This document shows positions 1 to 10,846 of a DNA stretch of 64,000 bases, piece by piece (the stretch's first letter is position 1; every line of letters begins with the position of its first letter). Under the pieces are notes generated by a model. The model saw nothing but the letters and a program-made list of their open reading frames with translations, did no database searches and was not told the origin of the DNA. The position numbers and the translations under genes are program-made. This DNA comes from Clavelina lepadiformis. Taxonomy: Eukaryota > Chordata > Ascidiacea > Aplousobranchia > Clavelinidae. The stretch spans positions 8,620,501 through 8,684,500 of the forward strand of contig NC_135241.1 in NCBI RefSeq assembly GCF_947623445.1, read 5' to 3'.

Positions 1-29
1 AGCGAGTCTAATATTTTCACTTTTTACAG

Positions 30-1092
30 CCTTAACTGTAGACAATGCACCCAGTCAAAGAAAAGCAAGTAACACATTGCCAATAATCAAAGTAGAGGTA
101 AACACTTATTAATTATTTTGTAAGAACTTTTATGTTCAAACTTCTAGTAATTGGTTAAGTTTTCTGATTTGGGCTCAACTTTAAAAAAAATATTTTACGA
201 ATTTTCTTGTAAAGACGAAAATAACCTTGTTTTAAAACCAAATTTTTACGAGCCATGACCGAATTAGCCTTAACAGTAAAAAAATAGAGTTAAAGATCTT
301 TAAAGATCTGAACAATATTTTTAATAATATCAACAATAGTTTTTTGTATACTTGGTGCTTATAGAATCAGCACAACAAATAACCCACTGTAATAATTTCT
401 TATCTTGAGTTTACCCTGTACTAGAGTTTCTTATAGCCTCCAGGTATAGTCTAAGCCTATAGTCTACAATATCTTATAAAGTGTTTTTTTAATAAAATTA
501 ACGAGTATATATTGTCATTTGACAAAAAAGTATACTGTAAGTATAGTGCTTTCACACTGTTAAAGAGGTTGATACGGCTGAAAAGGTGCATATACATGAT
601 ATTTCAGAGTACAAGCAACACAACTGAACGCAGAGTGAACTCAAATGAAAATTTGGACTTGGCAAATAAGAACTTCGCACTACTAAATGGGATAAGTCAA
701 TCAAAGTCGGCGCTGTCGGTGTTTTCACAACTTTCTTTGGCTTCTGCTCAGTTATCAGGGGTATATGCTGCTGTAGGCGACAGTAACAGAATTTTTTAAC
801 TGAAATTATTTTGGTTATCAGTGTATTAATATTGTAAGCAGTGTTTGTCCGTTTCTTGGTGCAGCAAGAAAACCCAACAACCTCACAAGGAACGCTTCGC
901 CAAGCTCATTGGGACTCGCTTGTGCAAAGACATATGGACTTGACATCAGCATCCACAGGTGAAACCATCTGGGCAAGGGACGTCTTGTTTAAATTTTACC
1001 AAGCCATGGAAAATATTCAGGAAAATTTAAAGGAAAGACAAGATATTTTGAACCTGCTCAACCTCGCCTTGTTACAGATACATGACAGATAA
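30..1092 (+). CDS. Unidentified protein, last three exons (5' part outside window)
   Basis: Three exons join in one open frame: 30-97 (acceptor tttttacag, donor gtaaac), 608-760 (acceptor atttcag, donor gtatat) and 865-1092 (acceptor tggtgcag, stop TAA at 1090-1092). Phases agree: the first exon enters in phase 1 and the other two joins are phase 0. The visible protein is about 149 residues. The middle part is Ser/Asn-rich and low in complexity. The last 75 residues are polar and probably helical, containing the stretches IWARDVLFKFYQAMENIQ and ERQDILNLLNLALLQIHDR, which suggests a small helical bundle or coiled coil at the C terminus. I do not recognise the family. The gene begins left of the window. 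A polyadenylation hexamer AATAAA at about 1509 would give a 3' UTR of roughly 0.4 kb. The open frame across three consistent junctions is the main evidence that it is real. Confidence 0.7.
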
Positions 1093-3296
1093 TTAAATGA
1101 CCACTGTGACCGCCTGATTAAATAACAGAGAACAACTTCTTACAAAGTTTTAAAAATTTAAAGCTTTTAATTTGCAGCTGCACAAGTATGATAAACAGTA
1201 TTGTGAGCTAATAGCCTGATGTCAACAACTATTATTTATTACTTTAACTTTATTTGACCGACGTAAGGATTACCTATCATCATTGACCACGTTAATTAAA
1301 GAACGTGAAGTAGCGATAGAAATATTAATTACTTCATAAAACCGTAATCTGCGGATTCAAGGGCGCCTACACCATAAATTAACGTAAACCTTTAAACTTC
1401 TTTGATTGATTTAGGGTATGTTTTAAATTAATACAACGCAATTACGCACAGTCATATGTATGTAGAAAGCTTCAAAACTTGCTTAAGCGAATTGTGGAGT
1501 TATGGAAAAATAAAGGCTTATGAAACCATTTGCTATTATTTCTTTCGCATTATGCAAAAGCAGTCAATCATAGAGTAAAATCAATATTACAATTTCTATC
1601 GTAACGATATAACTTTGAAACTGAGCATGAAAAGAAAATCCGTAATTAAGCATAGCTCTGTAAAGAATGATTACCACTCTTGTAACCCGTCTTTATCACT
1701 TGCGTGTAGCCTTGTGCTAGATACGACACAAGCCTGAGGATAGTTTATGAAAAGATAATTGCAGTGGTTTCAAAGTTACACGGCGCCACATCTATAAAGG
1801 TTATAATTTGCTGTTCCTGCGCGCTGGACGAATTCGAAATATATAAGCTTTTATGATCCTTCATCATAACGAGAGAGCCAGTTATGCCGGCAACAGCAAA
1901 AATTTTTATGCAGAAAGACAACAAATTACTTAAGATAAATTTGCGACACATTATAGAACGACCTTTTAAGCAATTACGGTGATCGTGAGATGTTACAAGA
2001 ACTCAACCAAAATCTGGGTCAACAGCGAAGTGGTATACAATGTTTATGATTATACAGTTATGTAGGTTTACACACAGTTCGCATATGGTGTACTGTATAT
2101 AGGTTATATATGTTTAAAAAGTAGATACAATTTGAATGATGATGATGATGCCATGAAGACAAAATGCTTGCGTCAGTTTGTTGACGGCGGGGATGTTAGT
2201 AATAGCGCTAATGCCACCGCAGTCTACAAAGGGGTGTCAAGAGTTAACAACAGCCAATTGGAAAATAGAAAATTTGGAAGAATTAATGATAATAGTAGTT
2301 TATCTTAAAACTTGAATGATTAAAAACACGTTCAGAAATTTAATAATTACACCTCAAAAGACAATACTTGAAAAAAATAGGCCTAGATTTTACGATTTAC
2401 TTACGCTACTAAGTTACTTGAAATTCGCCTCTTCCAACCTACAACAACTTATAACTTAAATAGTTTTGTTTTGAAAGGCCACCATCGTGAAGGAGAACAT
2501 ATTTAAGCTGATTCTTAATTTGCATCACAAATCAAATTTACAATTTAAGTTTACAAGGTAAGAATATATTTGCATCGATGCAGTTGTAAACAATGACTTT
2601 TTGTATGGTTAGCCTATATCAGTTATGAAATAATTAAAGTGATCGATCAGTGACAAGACAAAATTGATTTTTTGACAATTAAATTAAACGTCATTCAACA
2701 GATACACGTCAAGGTAAGCGGCGGTTTGAAATGATGAAAACCTTACTATAGCCTGAAGGTTATTAACTGCCCGAGCACATTCTAAATGGAAATGTAAGTG
2801 GTACTTTTGCGGGATAATTGAAATTTTTGGGAAAGATTTAATTATATCGTAGAAACGTATGTGTACGCCTACAACATTTCGAAATTTCTCTACAGAAAAG
2901 TAATAATTAGCAAAGTTTAGGTTACTCTCTGATTTTCTTGTCTTATTATCAAAATATGCAACAAAAGTCATTTTACAGTTTTTTAAACTATTTTGATCAT
3001 GACTAAACAGAAGTTATAACTTTAAAGTTATAAAAATATTTAGAAGTTGTAATTATTGCCAACAATTACCATTTTTTCTGCATACAAATAGCATATTTTT
3101 AGGATATCTTATATTATAACCATTTTTGCCACAAATACAAGCTAACTATAACATATGTTTTATACGTAACTCAGTACTAATGGTTTGATATAGAATATTA
3201 TTTTACTTTTTTATCACAGGTAATGGCACTTGTTAAAAGTTACCACTTCATTACTTGCCTTGCTTGTAAAATAAATAAAAGTAAAACTGTGTTGCC
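1093..3296. other. Intergenic stretch without recognisable gene
   Basis: A+T-rich DNA holding the likely 3' UTR of the upstream gene (to about 1.53 kb) and a short ATG-repeat microsatellite near 2137. Short open frames here (for example 1745-1951 and 2684-2971, minus) show no family resemblance and no supporting splice structure. Confidence 0.5.
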
Positions 3297-3956
3297 CAGT
3301 GGTTCTTAAAGTAGGAGGCGTGCCCCCTTGGGGGTTGGGTGAGGTTCATAAAAGGGCGCGAGAAATTACAAACTCTCTATGAGTTATGGTTATGACCAGC
3401 GTGGTCCAACTGCAGGCCCGCGGGCCACCTTGGCCCGCGAGCACCGATTTTTTGGCCCGTGAACTGATAGTCAGCTTTGATAGTCGCTATTGTCGAGGAA
3501 GAACCTCGACCGCAGATGTCACATTGATCAGCATTTAATAGCTAAAAATTTTGAACTATTCTAATTTCAGTTTTAATTAAAAAAGAGAACTTTTTTCAGT
3601 TCTAATATCAATGTCACATTGTTCTTCAGTTCTAATTTCACATTTCTTCAGTTCTGATTTAAAAACATTGGCCCGCAAGATAAAAAAATTTTTTGATTTT
3701 GGCCTGCGATGAAAAAAAGTTGGACCACGCTGGTTATGACTATAAACATGCTTTCACAACCAAGCTGCTAAGTCAATTGCTGTCGGTTGTTAAATATTTG
3801 GCTTCTAAAAAGCAGCTATATCCTTCTCATTGATGAAAGTTAATTGCAAATAAATTGTTGTTCTGTTTAATGTTTTTTGATTTTGCAATATGGTGGGGCG
3901 CGAGTTTTTAGCATCGGCAAAGGGGGGTACGCCTCAAAAAGTTTAAAAAAAAAACG
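3297..3956. mobile_element. Degenerate non-autonomous hAT-like element, host of a nested MITE
   Basis: The left end reads cagtggttcttaaagt, the common CAGNGG-type hAT terminus. The right end (…gcctcaaaaagttta…) is its diverged inverted counterpart. Flanking octamers are gtgttgcc at 3289-3296 and gtgtagcc at 3957-3964, seven of eight identical, as expected for an old 8-bp hAT target-site duplication. Inner flanks also pair: gtgccccc on the left against ggggggtac on the right. No transposase is present. A younger element at 3397-3732 sits inside. The right boundary is less certain than the left because the terminus has decayed. Confidence 0.6.
3397..3732. mobile_element. hAT MITE, copy 1, with perfect 8-bp target duplication
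   Basis: This 336-bp element is bounded by exact 14-bp inverted ends, cagcgtggtccaac and gttggaccacgctg, and flanked by identical octamers gttatgac (3389-3396 and 3733-3740). Subterminal blocks are rich in ggcccgc. The interior holds several copies of a cagttctaat-like unit. It carries no coding capacity, so it must depend on a hAT transposase encoded elsewhere. It lies inside the element 3297-3956, so it is younger. A second copy lies at 54528-54874. Confidence 0.93.
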
Positions 3957-4260
3957 GTGTAGCCTATACGGCAAAACGTTTTGCTTAATTTCAAAACGAA
4001 ATAGCTTTATTATGTTGTTATAAACTATATAATTTAAACCAGTCACAATAAATCAATTAGAACAGTGCGTCGACAATCATAGGCGAGGTATATACTGTAT
4101 TTAAAGGCGATCTTTTGCTAAATCCAACCCAACCGACCGTCCATCGATATCTACAGCATAACTCTAAGTTTATTTACATGATAAGAGTAACAAATGTAGC
4201 TTTTATTAAACACAACCTCAGCGACTAAACATGTTTTAAAATTGTTATTTCTTGGTCATA
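3957..4260. other. Short intergenic stretch and likely 3' UTR of PDPK1
   Basis: Between the hAT right end and the PDPK1 stop codon. Minus-strand AATAAA-type hexamers (tttatt on the plus strand) occur near 4168 and 4201, just after the stop codon, and are candidate polyadenylation signals. Nothing else is visible. Confidence 0.45.
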
Positions 4261-7200
4261 TCATTCTTTCTTTTTGATATCGTCGAATGTACTTAAAGAT
4301 GAAAAAGCGGGCTTGCCGAAGTAAAAATGTTTGACTTCATCAATTTTCTTGCACCATTTAGTTGCGTTCCCCTTTCGGTCCTGAAGTTGATATGAACGCC
4401 CAGGCTGCATGAAATTAACATCATTAAAAACTGCTCGCCAAAATTTAGCTTAAACTACTCGGAAATGTATACTTACCACATGTACATTGAAGTCTTTAAA
4501 TGTTTTTACTTCTACTGTCAAATCTTGTGACCTAATTTAAGAATATTGATGAAACAACAGTAAGAGTAAGCGCTTTCGATGTTGCTATATCACGAAGCTA
4601 AATTTACAAGTTCAAGTTACAGTGTGCTGATTATTATGTTATTGCCTTCTAATAAAATAAAATGATCTAACAAAATTTGAACTATTTTTGGCTGTCAAAT
4701 GTATATTTAATCACTGCTTGCAACGCTTTTGATAAATCACACACAACATACAAATTACCACGGAATTTCCCCTTTTTCTTCCATGGTTTCGGGATCAACA
4801 TAAACCAGTCGCGGACCATGCATGAGCAGAAATTGTCGAAGTTTCACGGAGAGACCTCGCTTTTTATGCAATTCACCTTGCTTAATAATGAGACTTCCCT
4901 TAGCAAAATGATTCCTGAAAATATATTACAGTTACTATTTGAATTGTAACTTTATTTAGTTTTATTAACTGCATTTTGTTTATGGTGCTTTAATGGTTTA
5001 TAGTGATCGCTAACAGAACATGCATATTGATAAACCCGCAGTTTGCAGTTAAGGAAAACAACAACATAATTACCAACATGAGATAGATATAATGGCTTCA
5101 AGAGGTCAAACATGTTGCAAAAAGTTTCACAACAACAATCGTTGAAATGTATTTTGTCATATTGGGCTTTCGCTTCTTGAAAATACCAAAACTTTTGTAC
5201 GGATTGGGATGTGTTAATGGTTATTTTCAGCACCCAAAACCTGACAAGGACATCACCTTCGATATTAATGTACAAAAATCATCCAATTCTACACAGAAGG
5301 TTTGTTGCGCGACAGAAGCGAGTGCCAAACATGTCAGCACGCACAGAATACATGTTGAACATTGCCGAAGTGTGAGTTTGTGCAGCAGATTTGGTCTCTT
5401 TAACAACTGAATCTTTCTGCCATGTGTGGCAAACGTGTGCCAAAAATGCACTTGCCTAACTTGTTACACTTGGACCACACCACACTTTAATTTAAATGGA
5501 AAGAATACTTTATATTCATATTTCGAAACATCTAAAACAATGACCAAACTACGGTAGTTTACTTATGGATATGAGTTTGTGATTTACCATATGGAGGTTT
5601 TTTGTGTTGAGAGAAACTTTTGCTTTTCTTCTTTTGGCATGTTCATGCTTAATCCAAACCCTTCATCGTCGTCTGGCGCACTGGATGGCAGTCTACGTGT
5701 TAAGACGTTAAGTCATGGGGAAACAATCAAACAAAACGCTGATTTGAAAACATAGTATCTTTGTTATATCATGCAAATAACATGCTTCAGAAATAAAATA
5801 GTTTTAGGCACATGTACTTACTTTTCATTCAAATTGTCATGAGAAAAAATGTTCCCTTCAATCTGGTTATAGCAAAATATAAGCCAATGAGCAACAAACG
5901 AGGTAAATGTTTGCTATTGAAACCAAATCGGCGTAATTTTGTTACTAAGGAACGGCTATCACCGGTTCAACGGAAAAACAGCGTTGGTGCAAAGCGATTT
6001 GTCATACTTTCATGTTAACTTATTCCTGACTCAAATGTCATAAATAAAACAGTAATTTAAATCAGACTTAAATCTTGCTATCAATCTACAGTAAATCTAA
6101 CTTCAACTAAACCTTAAAAACCTTAAGTCGACTTTTTGCACAACCAATCATTTAATCTAATCGCTTATCTTTCATACCAAGCTGCGTGACCTAGTTAAGG
6201 CAAAATAGTTGCTTTGTAATTTAATTCTTACCTCCTCGTTGCTCTGCAGAGTTTGAGAAACGCAAGACTTCATCGCTGGTGGCATTTCATTTGGTAAATT
6301 TTTCCAATTGATGTTAGCGAAAAAGGGATGACCTTTAAGAGCATGAAATCCACCAAGATTTTTGCTACCAAGTCTTTTATTTGAGTCAACAACCTATAAA
6401 GACATTACTGTATATTTGATATAGAGTGCACAAAGCTATACCGTGTATTTAACACACCCAGACGAAACATGCTTGTCAATTATTGCTCGGTCAAAGCCCT
6501 AAATTTCCAAAAAAACGTATGTGACTTCTGACATGAAAGAAAATCCACTTTTTACCGACTAACAGTGCCTTACCAATAGTTTACTGATTAAATCCTTGGC
6601 GTCATTGTCCATAGCGGAAGGTACTTGATAATCGCATTCAATAATTTTGTGAAATATATGATACTCATTTGGATCATAAAAAGGAGTGCTGCCAACCATC
6701 ATTTGGTAAATTATGCAGCCTAAGGACCATAGATCCGAACTAAAGAAATGATGTTTGAGATTGAACATAACAACTGTAAATAAATTTGCAAAGTGTCTTA
6801 TGAAAATGACACGAAAGATTTACTAAGTTTTTTATAGTTCACCTGGAAGAAGACGCCTTTCCTATTAATACTTCCGGTGGAACATATTCTGCTGTACCAA
6901 CAAAAGCATTTTCAAGTTGATCTAAAATATAATTGTTGTTGTGATTTTCAAAAACTGTTGTGTTGATTGCCTTCCAATAAAGTAATACTGCGAAGCACCT
7001 ACCATGTGCAGGACTAACATTAAGAGGAGATTCTTGTACTGTTGACTTGGCAGCGCCGAAATCTGAAATCTGTACATGCATCTCCTCCGACAAAAGTATA
7101 TTAGCAGGTTTTAAATCTCTAAATGTTTATCAAAACAATACTGTTAGACAATTAATTTTCACTAAAACGTTAGCTGCTAAATACTTATAATTTTGCTTGT

Positions 7201-8692
7201 ACCTGTGGACTAAATCGCACTCAGACAAATATTCCAAAGCCAAAACCAATTCGGCAGTATAAAATTGTACGCATTCTTTAGACAGGCAATGATAATGCTG
7301 TATGTACCATTCAAGCTCACCGTTTGCAGCATAGCTTAATACAAAGACTTTAACAATATTAAGTGAAGGAAATATTTCTGCAAAGCACATCGTATGGCAG
7401 TCCTATACCTATATACATATGAAACATTCATAATGTTACACGTAACTAGTTAGGTTACGCTGATTAATTAGCTATATATTATTCAGTCAAAAGGGATACA
7501 GAGTCGTTTGTCGTCTTTGAATGAATATTCCAGTTTCACAAAAAAAGGGTGATACAACTTGCTGATTATTTGTTTTTCCTTGTTAACTTGATCCCATTTG
7601 CCATTTTTAATGACCTTTGTTTTGTCCAAAATTTTTACTAAACATTGAAATTGATTGTTACATTTTGTCGTGGAAGAATTACATCTAAAGCGCTATGGAA
7701 AAACATATATGTTTAATTTTAGTTCATACTAACTTGCATACTTCTTGTTGGTTCTAATGTCTTTCGCCAAAACCACCTGTACAATTAATTTGAGTTATAT
7801 GACTGCATACCGTTTGACATTATTTGTACTAAAATCAGTTGTAGTACAGTATATACCTATACAAATGATAGTGTTATAGTGTCTAGCAATGAACTTCATA
7901 ATCAGACACAAACCTTGTAAATGAAATGCTAGGCAAATTATATGAACTAAGTTTATAGTAAAACAGCAGTTTATTGTTGCTTATAATTCATTTAAACCAC
8001 ATATAACAATACAGACACTGTTGAGTGAACAAAAAATTTTCACAATTTTGTTTTGAAAGTGGCTATTTCCCGTCAGTAGGTCACGCAACCTATTGTTAAA
8101 GATAGGCGAACAGCTTAGGAGAATGGCAATGCAAAAACTTGATTTTAACTATTTTAGATTTCATTGGAGTTAAAGTTGGATTATACGCGTTAGATTTAGG
8201 TTAAGGTTAGGTTAGGCCACTATGCTATAACATTTAAATTAGGTTAATAAGAAATTGTGAAAAATATGGCTTTGAACGCACGTATTTTTTTCGGTGAAAT
8301 AATGGCAGCCATTCGTTTTAGTCCACTGAAGCTCTGTTCAAAATTGAACATGTTTTTCTACTTTCGTAGCAGGGATTGCCCTACTATTTTACTATCATCA
8401 CCTTGCAAAACTAGATCTCAGGCTACTTGCTTCGCGCAATATTGGTCGACTTCGCTTTACATCAGGAAGCAATACTAATGAAATGTCTTTGAATGAAAGA
8501 GATTTTTGACGTTTTGTAGAGTGGGCTACTTTTAGTGGCAATATTGTTACCGATGACATTATATGCTCGAGAACATGCGATTGTAAGTTTGAAGTTAAGG
8601 TATAACGAAGCTATCTAACTTACCGTTGAATCTTCATCTTCGCCCAACACTCGTAAAACAAGAAAATCATCCGGACCTTTTTCTTCAGACAT
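4261..8692 (-). CDS. PDPK1: 3-phosphoinositide-dependent kinase 1 (PDPK1-type), divergent active site
   Basis: PDK1 phosphorylates AGC kinases (Akt, S6K and others) at the activation loop after PIP3-driven membrane recruitment. Exons: 8624-8692 (ATG at 8692), 7734-7776, 7500-7637, 7203-7347, 7003-7118, 6843-6921, 6574-6739, 6232-6393, 5822-5862, 5588-5692, an unresolved linker (a possible exon lies near 5140-5185), 4759-4914, 4477-4531, 4261-4404 (stop at 4261). Phases fit through the kinase domain and through the PH domain. Kinase marks: YAIKIL (Lys39), SYAANGEL, HRDLKPANIL (131-140), DFG (151-153), FVGTAEYVPPE (177-187), LGCIIYQMM, KRLG, HPFF. The PH domain ends with NATKWCKKIDEV, as in human PDK1. 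Odd points: only about nine residues precede the kinase fold; the glycine loop reads GEDEDST instead of GEGSFST; the position of human Ser241 is Ala176. The family assignment is firm; catalytic activity is open. Confidence 0.9.
6050..6225 (+). repeat. Unclassified interspersed repeat, copy A (PDPK1 intron)
   Basis: This intronic segment aligns by eye with 43255-43425 and with the reverse complement of 8060-8245. The best shared block is the region ending in gctgcgtgaccta, preceded by a tatcttt-containing stretch and, further upstream, by several short taaatct/ccttaa-like units. No coding capacity and no clear terminal inverted repeat were seen. Confidence 0.6.
8060..8245 (-). repeat. Unclassified interspersed repeat, copy B (PDPK1 first intron)
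   Basis: Read on the minus strand it opens with ttaaatgttatagcatag, identical to the start of the copy near 43275, and ends with tgcgtgacctact followed by a gggaaatagccac tail. It holds a cgcctatcttta block in the middle, as does the copy near 43350. Two of the three copies lie in introns of the same gene, in opposite orientations. Confidence 0.6.
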
Positions 8693-10846
8693 TGTGGACG
8701 TCAGTACTGCTGGCGATGCTCCATTTCGTTGAAATGTAGCTAGTTTTTAAGCTCTCAAATTATGCTATTGACTTTTGATGACTAAGACAAAAAGAAAAAC
8801 TGTTGAAAACTGAAACACTTGAACTGTACTATCTTAACAGGCTGCATTCTGGTAATCTACAAAGATTGTTAAAGCTATTTAACACTACAATCTAATTTTG
8901 CAACTTACTGTATAGTAAACCTAGTGAATGTAATCAGAAATGAATTTCATAAGAATATCAGCGCACGTTTGCTTATCTATACTCATTAAATGTGATTTGT
9001 CGATTAAAACAATACCCAGCAGGAAGCAACAAATCATACTGATGACTAACGGCTGCCTGATGTGCATAATGTAGGCGGCGATACATACATCAGCCTTGTA
9101 TAAACATAATCTGCATGTGCAATATCACCAACCCTTCTGAAGTAATCGTAAAAGTACAGCTAACTTAGAAAAACAAATGTAAAGCAACAATTAGCTTAAT
9201 AAATTGGCTGTAAGTTGTACAATCCTTCGATGTCATTTATGAGTGCAAGACATATACAGTCGTACGTGTTGAAGATTCCCAGTTGAAGCCCAGGGGTCGT
9301 CTGTCGTCGAAAATATTGATCTATACTTTGTTGAACGTGATAAAGCAAACAGCATTTCTTTGCTAACCTGCTTAACATATCTGCTCACTTACTTGAACGC
9401 AGTGTTATATTTATGCGCATATGCATATTTAGCGTTAAACTCATATTCGCATATCACTGGCGTTTCACGCAGGATATTTGACGTCGTTTCAAACGCTAAG
9501 CACACTAGCAAAAGAGACGTTCATTACGTAAACACTAAACCCGCTTCTCTCTATATTAGTAGCCTTATAGTTTGCAGCTCCCTGCAACAAAACGTTTTCA
9601 GTTTTGTTTTACTTTAATTAGTGTTGTTGTAAACAAATACATGTTTATAAGTATCATGTTATGCAAACACAAGTTGCTTTCCAAGACGTTTAGACCTTTA
9701 GTCTAGTTAGTAGTTTCAGTAGTAAAATTGTCATTATAAAATATAAATAGTTACGAATGATCGAGTACTGCTCGTTCAATTCTCTTCTTCATGGATCTAT
9801 CCTTCACTTCTGGATACTAATTCTGGGTACCAATTGTGGATTCTGCATAATCAGATAAATTTAGATTTTCAGTCCAGCAACCATCTTGATTCTAAAAATT
9901 CAATATGTTTACATATACCACACCCTGTATGTTCTAATTCATCAGTTAATTTTTCTCATCTGGCGCAAATCTTTATTGCAGATATTAAGTGGTCAGAAAA
10001 TGTTTTGATTTTCAGTATCGTGATCGTATTATCTCGAAAAAGTTATGATGTATCTGTGTAGGCCTACTACATTTTGAACTTTTCTCTCCCTAAATTTATT
10101 TTCTTTATCTGAATGCAAATCCAAGTGTTGAATATTGAAGCAAAATCTTTGCACTTGTGGGTTCATACTAATTGCAAAACGGCATAATAGGTATATGTAC
10201 ATTGTACAGCCAGAGTATAGTCTATATTATGTGCGCAGAAAACAAAGACAAGCAGACAGACGGACGGACTAATAGACATTTATGGAGTTCGAAATAGTCC
10301 AAATCAACAGGCAATAGATTGAATTTTCTGTATTTTTTATCCTTTCCCTATATTTTTCATATACACATGGGACTGTTACACCTTTGCACATAGTCCCCTT
10401 GGTAACATTGACCGCTATGATTTTTGAAGAATCATTTTTTACTTACTTTAATATGCTGTACAACTAGTATACTTGCATTGCCTTTGAAAAATGGGCATTG
10501 GGCCACCATATTAATGCTTGAGTCAAGTTTTATGGAACTACCTTGAAATGTACGGACTTATTATTAAAAACCCTTTCACCAGTATATTTACTGACAACTC
10601 CTCTTTGATTTAAGGCCAACTTCTTTGTGAACTTGCCGCCTCACTTTAAAAATTGAATGACTATTGTAGCGGTTTTCTCTAACAAAAACAAAAAGAAAAC
10701 TTGCAATTTCTTGTTTTCATCAGTTATGGATTCAATTTACAATACTTTTATTACCATTTCCTCCATATATTTTAGAAGAAGTTGAACTTCCAAAAACACA
10801 GTCACAGCCAATCGTATAATGTTTAAAAATTATTGTCTATTCAAAG
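8693..10846. other. Intergenic, no gene seen
   Basis: Between PDPK1 and the claudin gene. It contains the presumed PDPK1 promoter region (right after 8692) and the claudin 3' flank, with a minus-strand AATAAA-type hexamer near 10748. The short open frames at 9360-9617 and 9834-10061 have no splice context or recognisable motif and are treated as chance. Confidence 0.5.
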
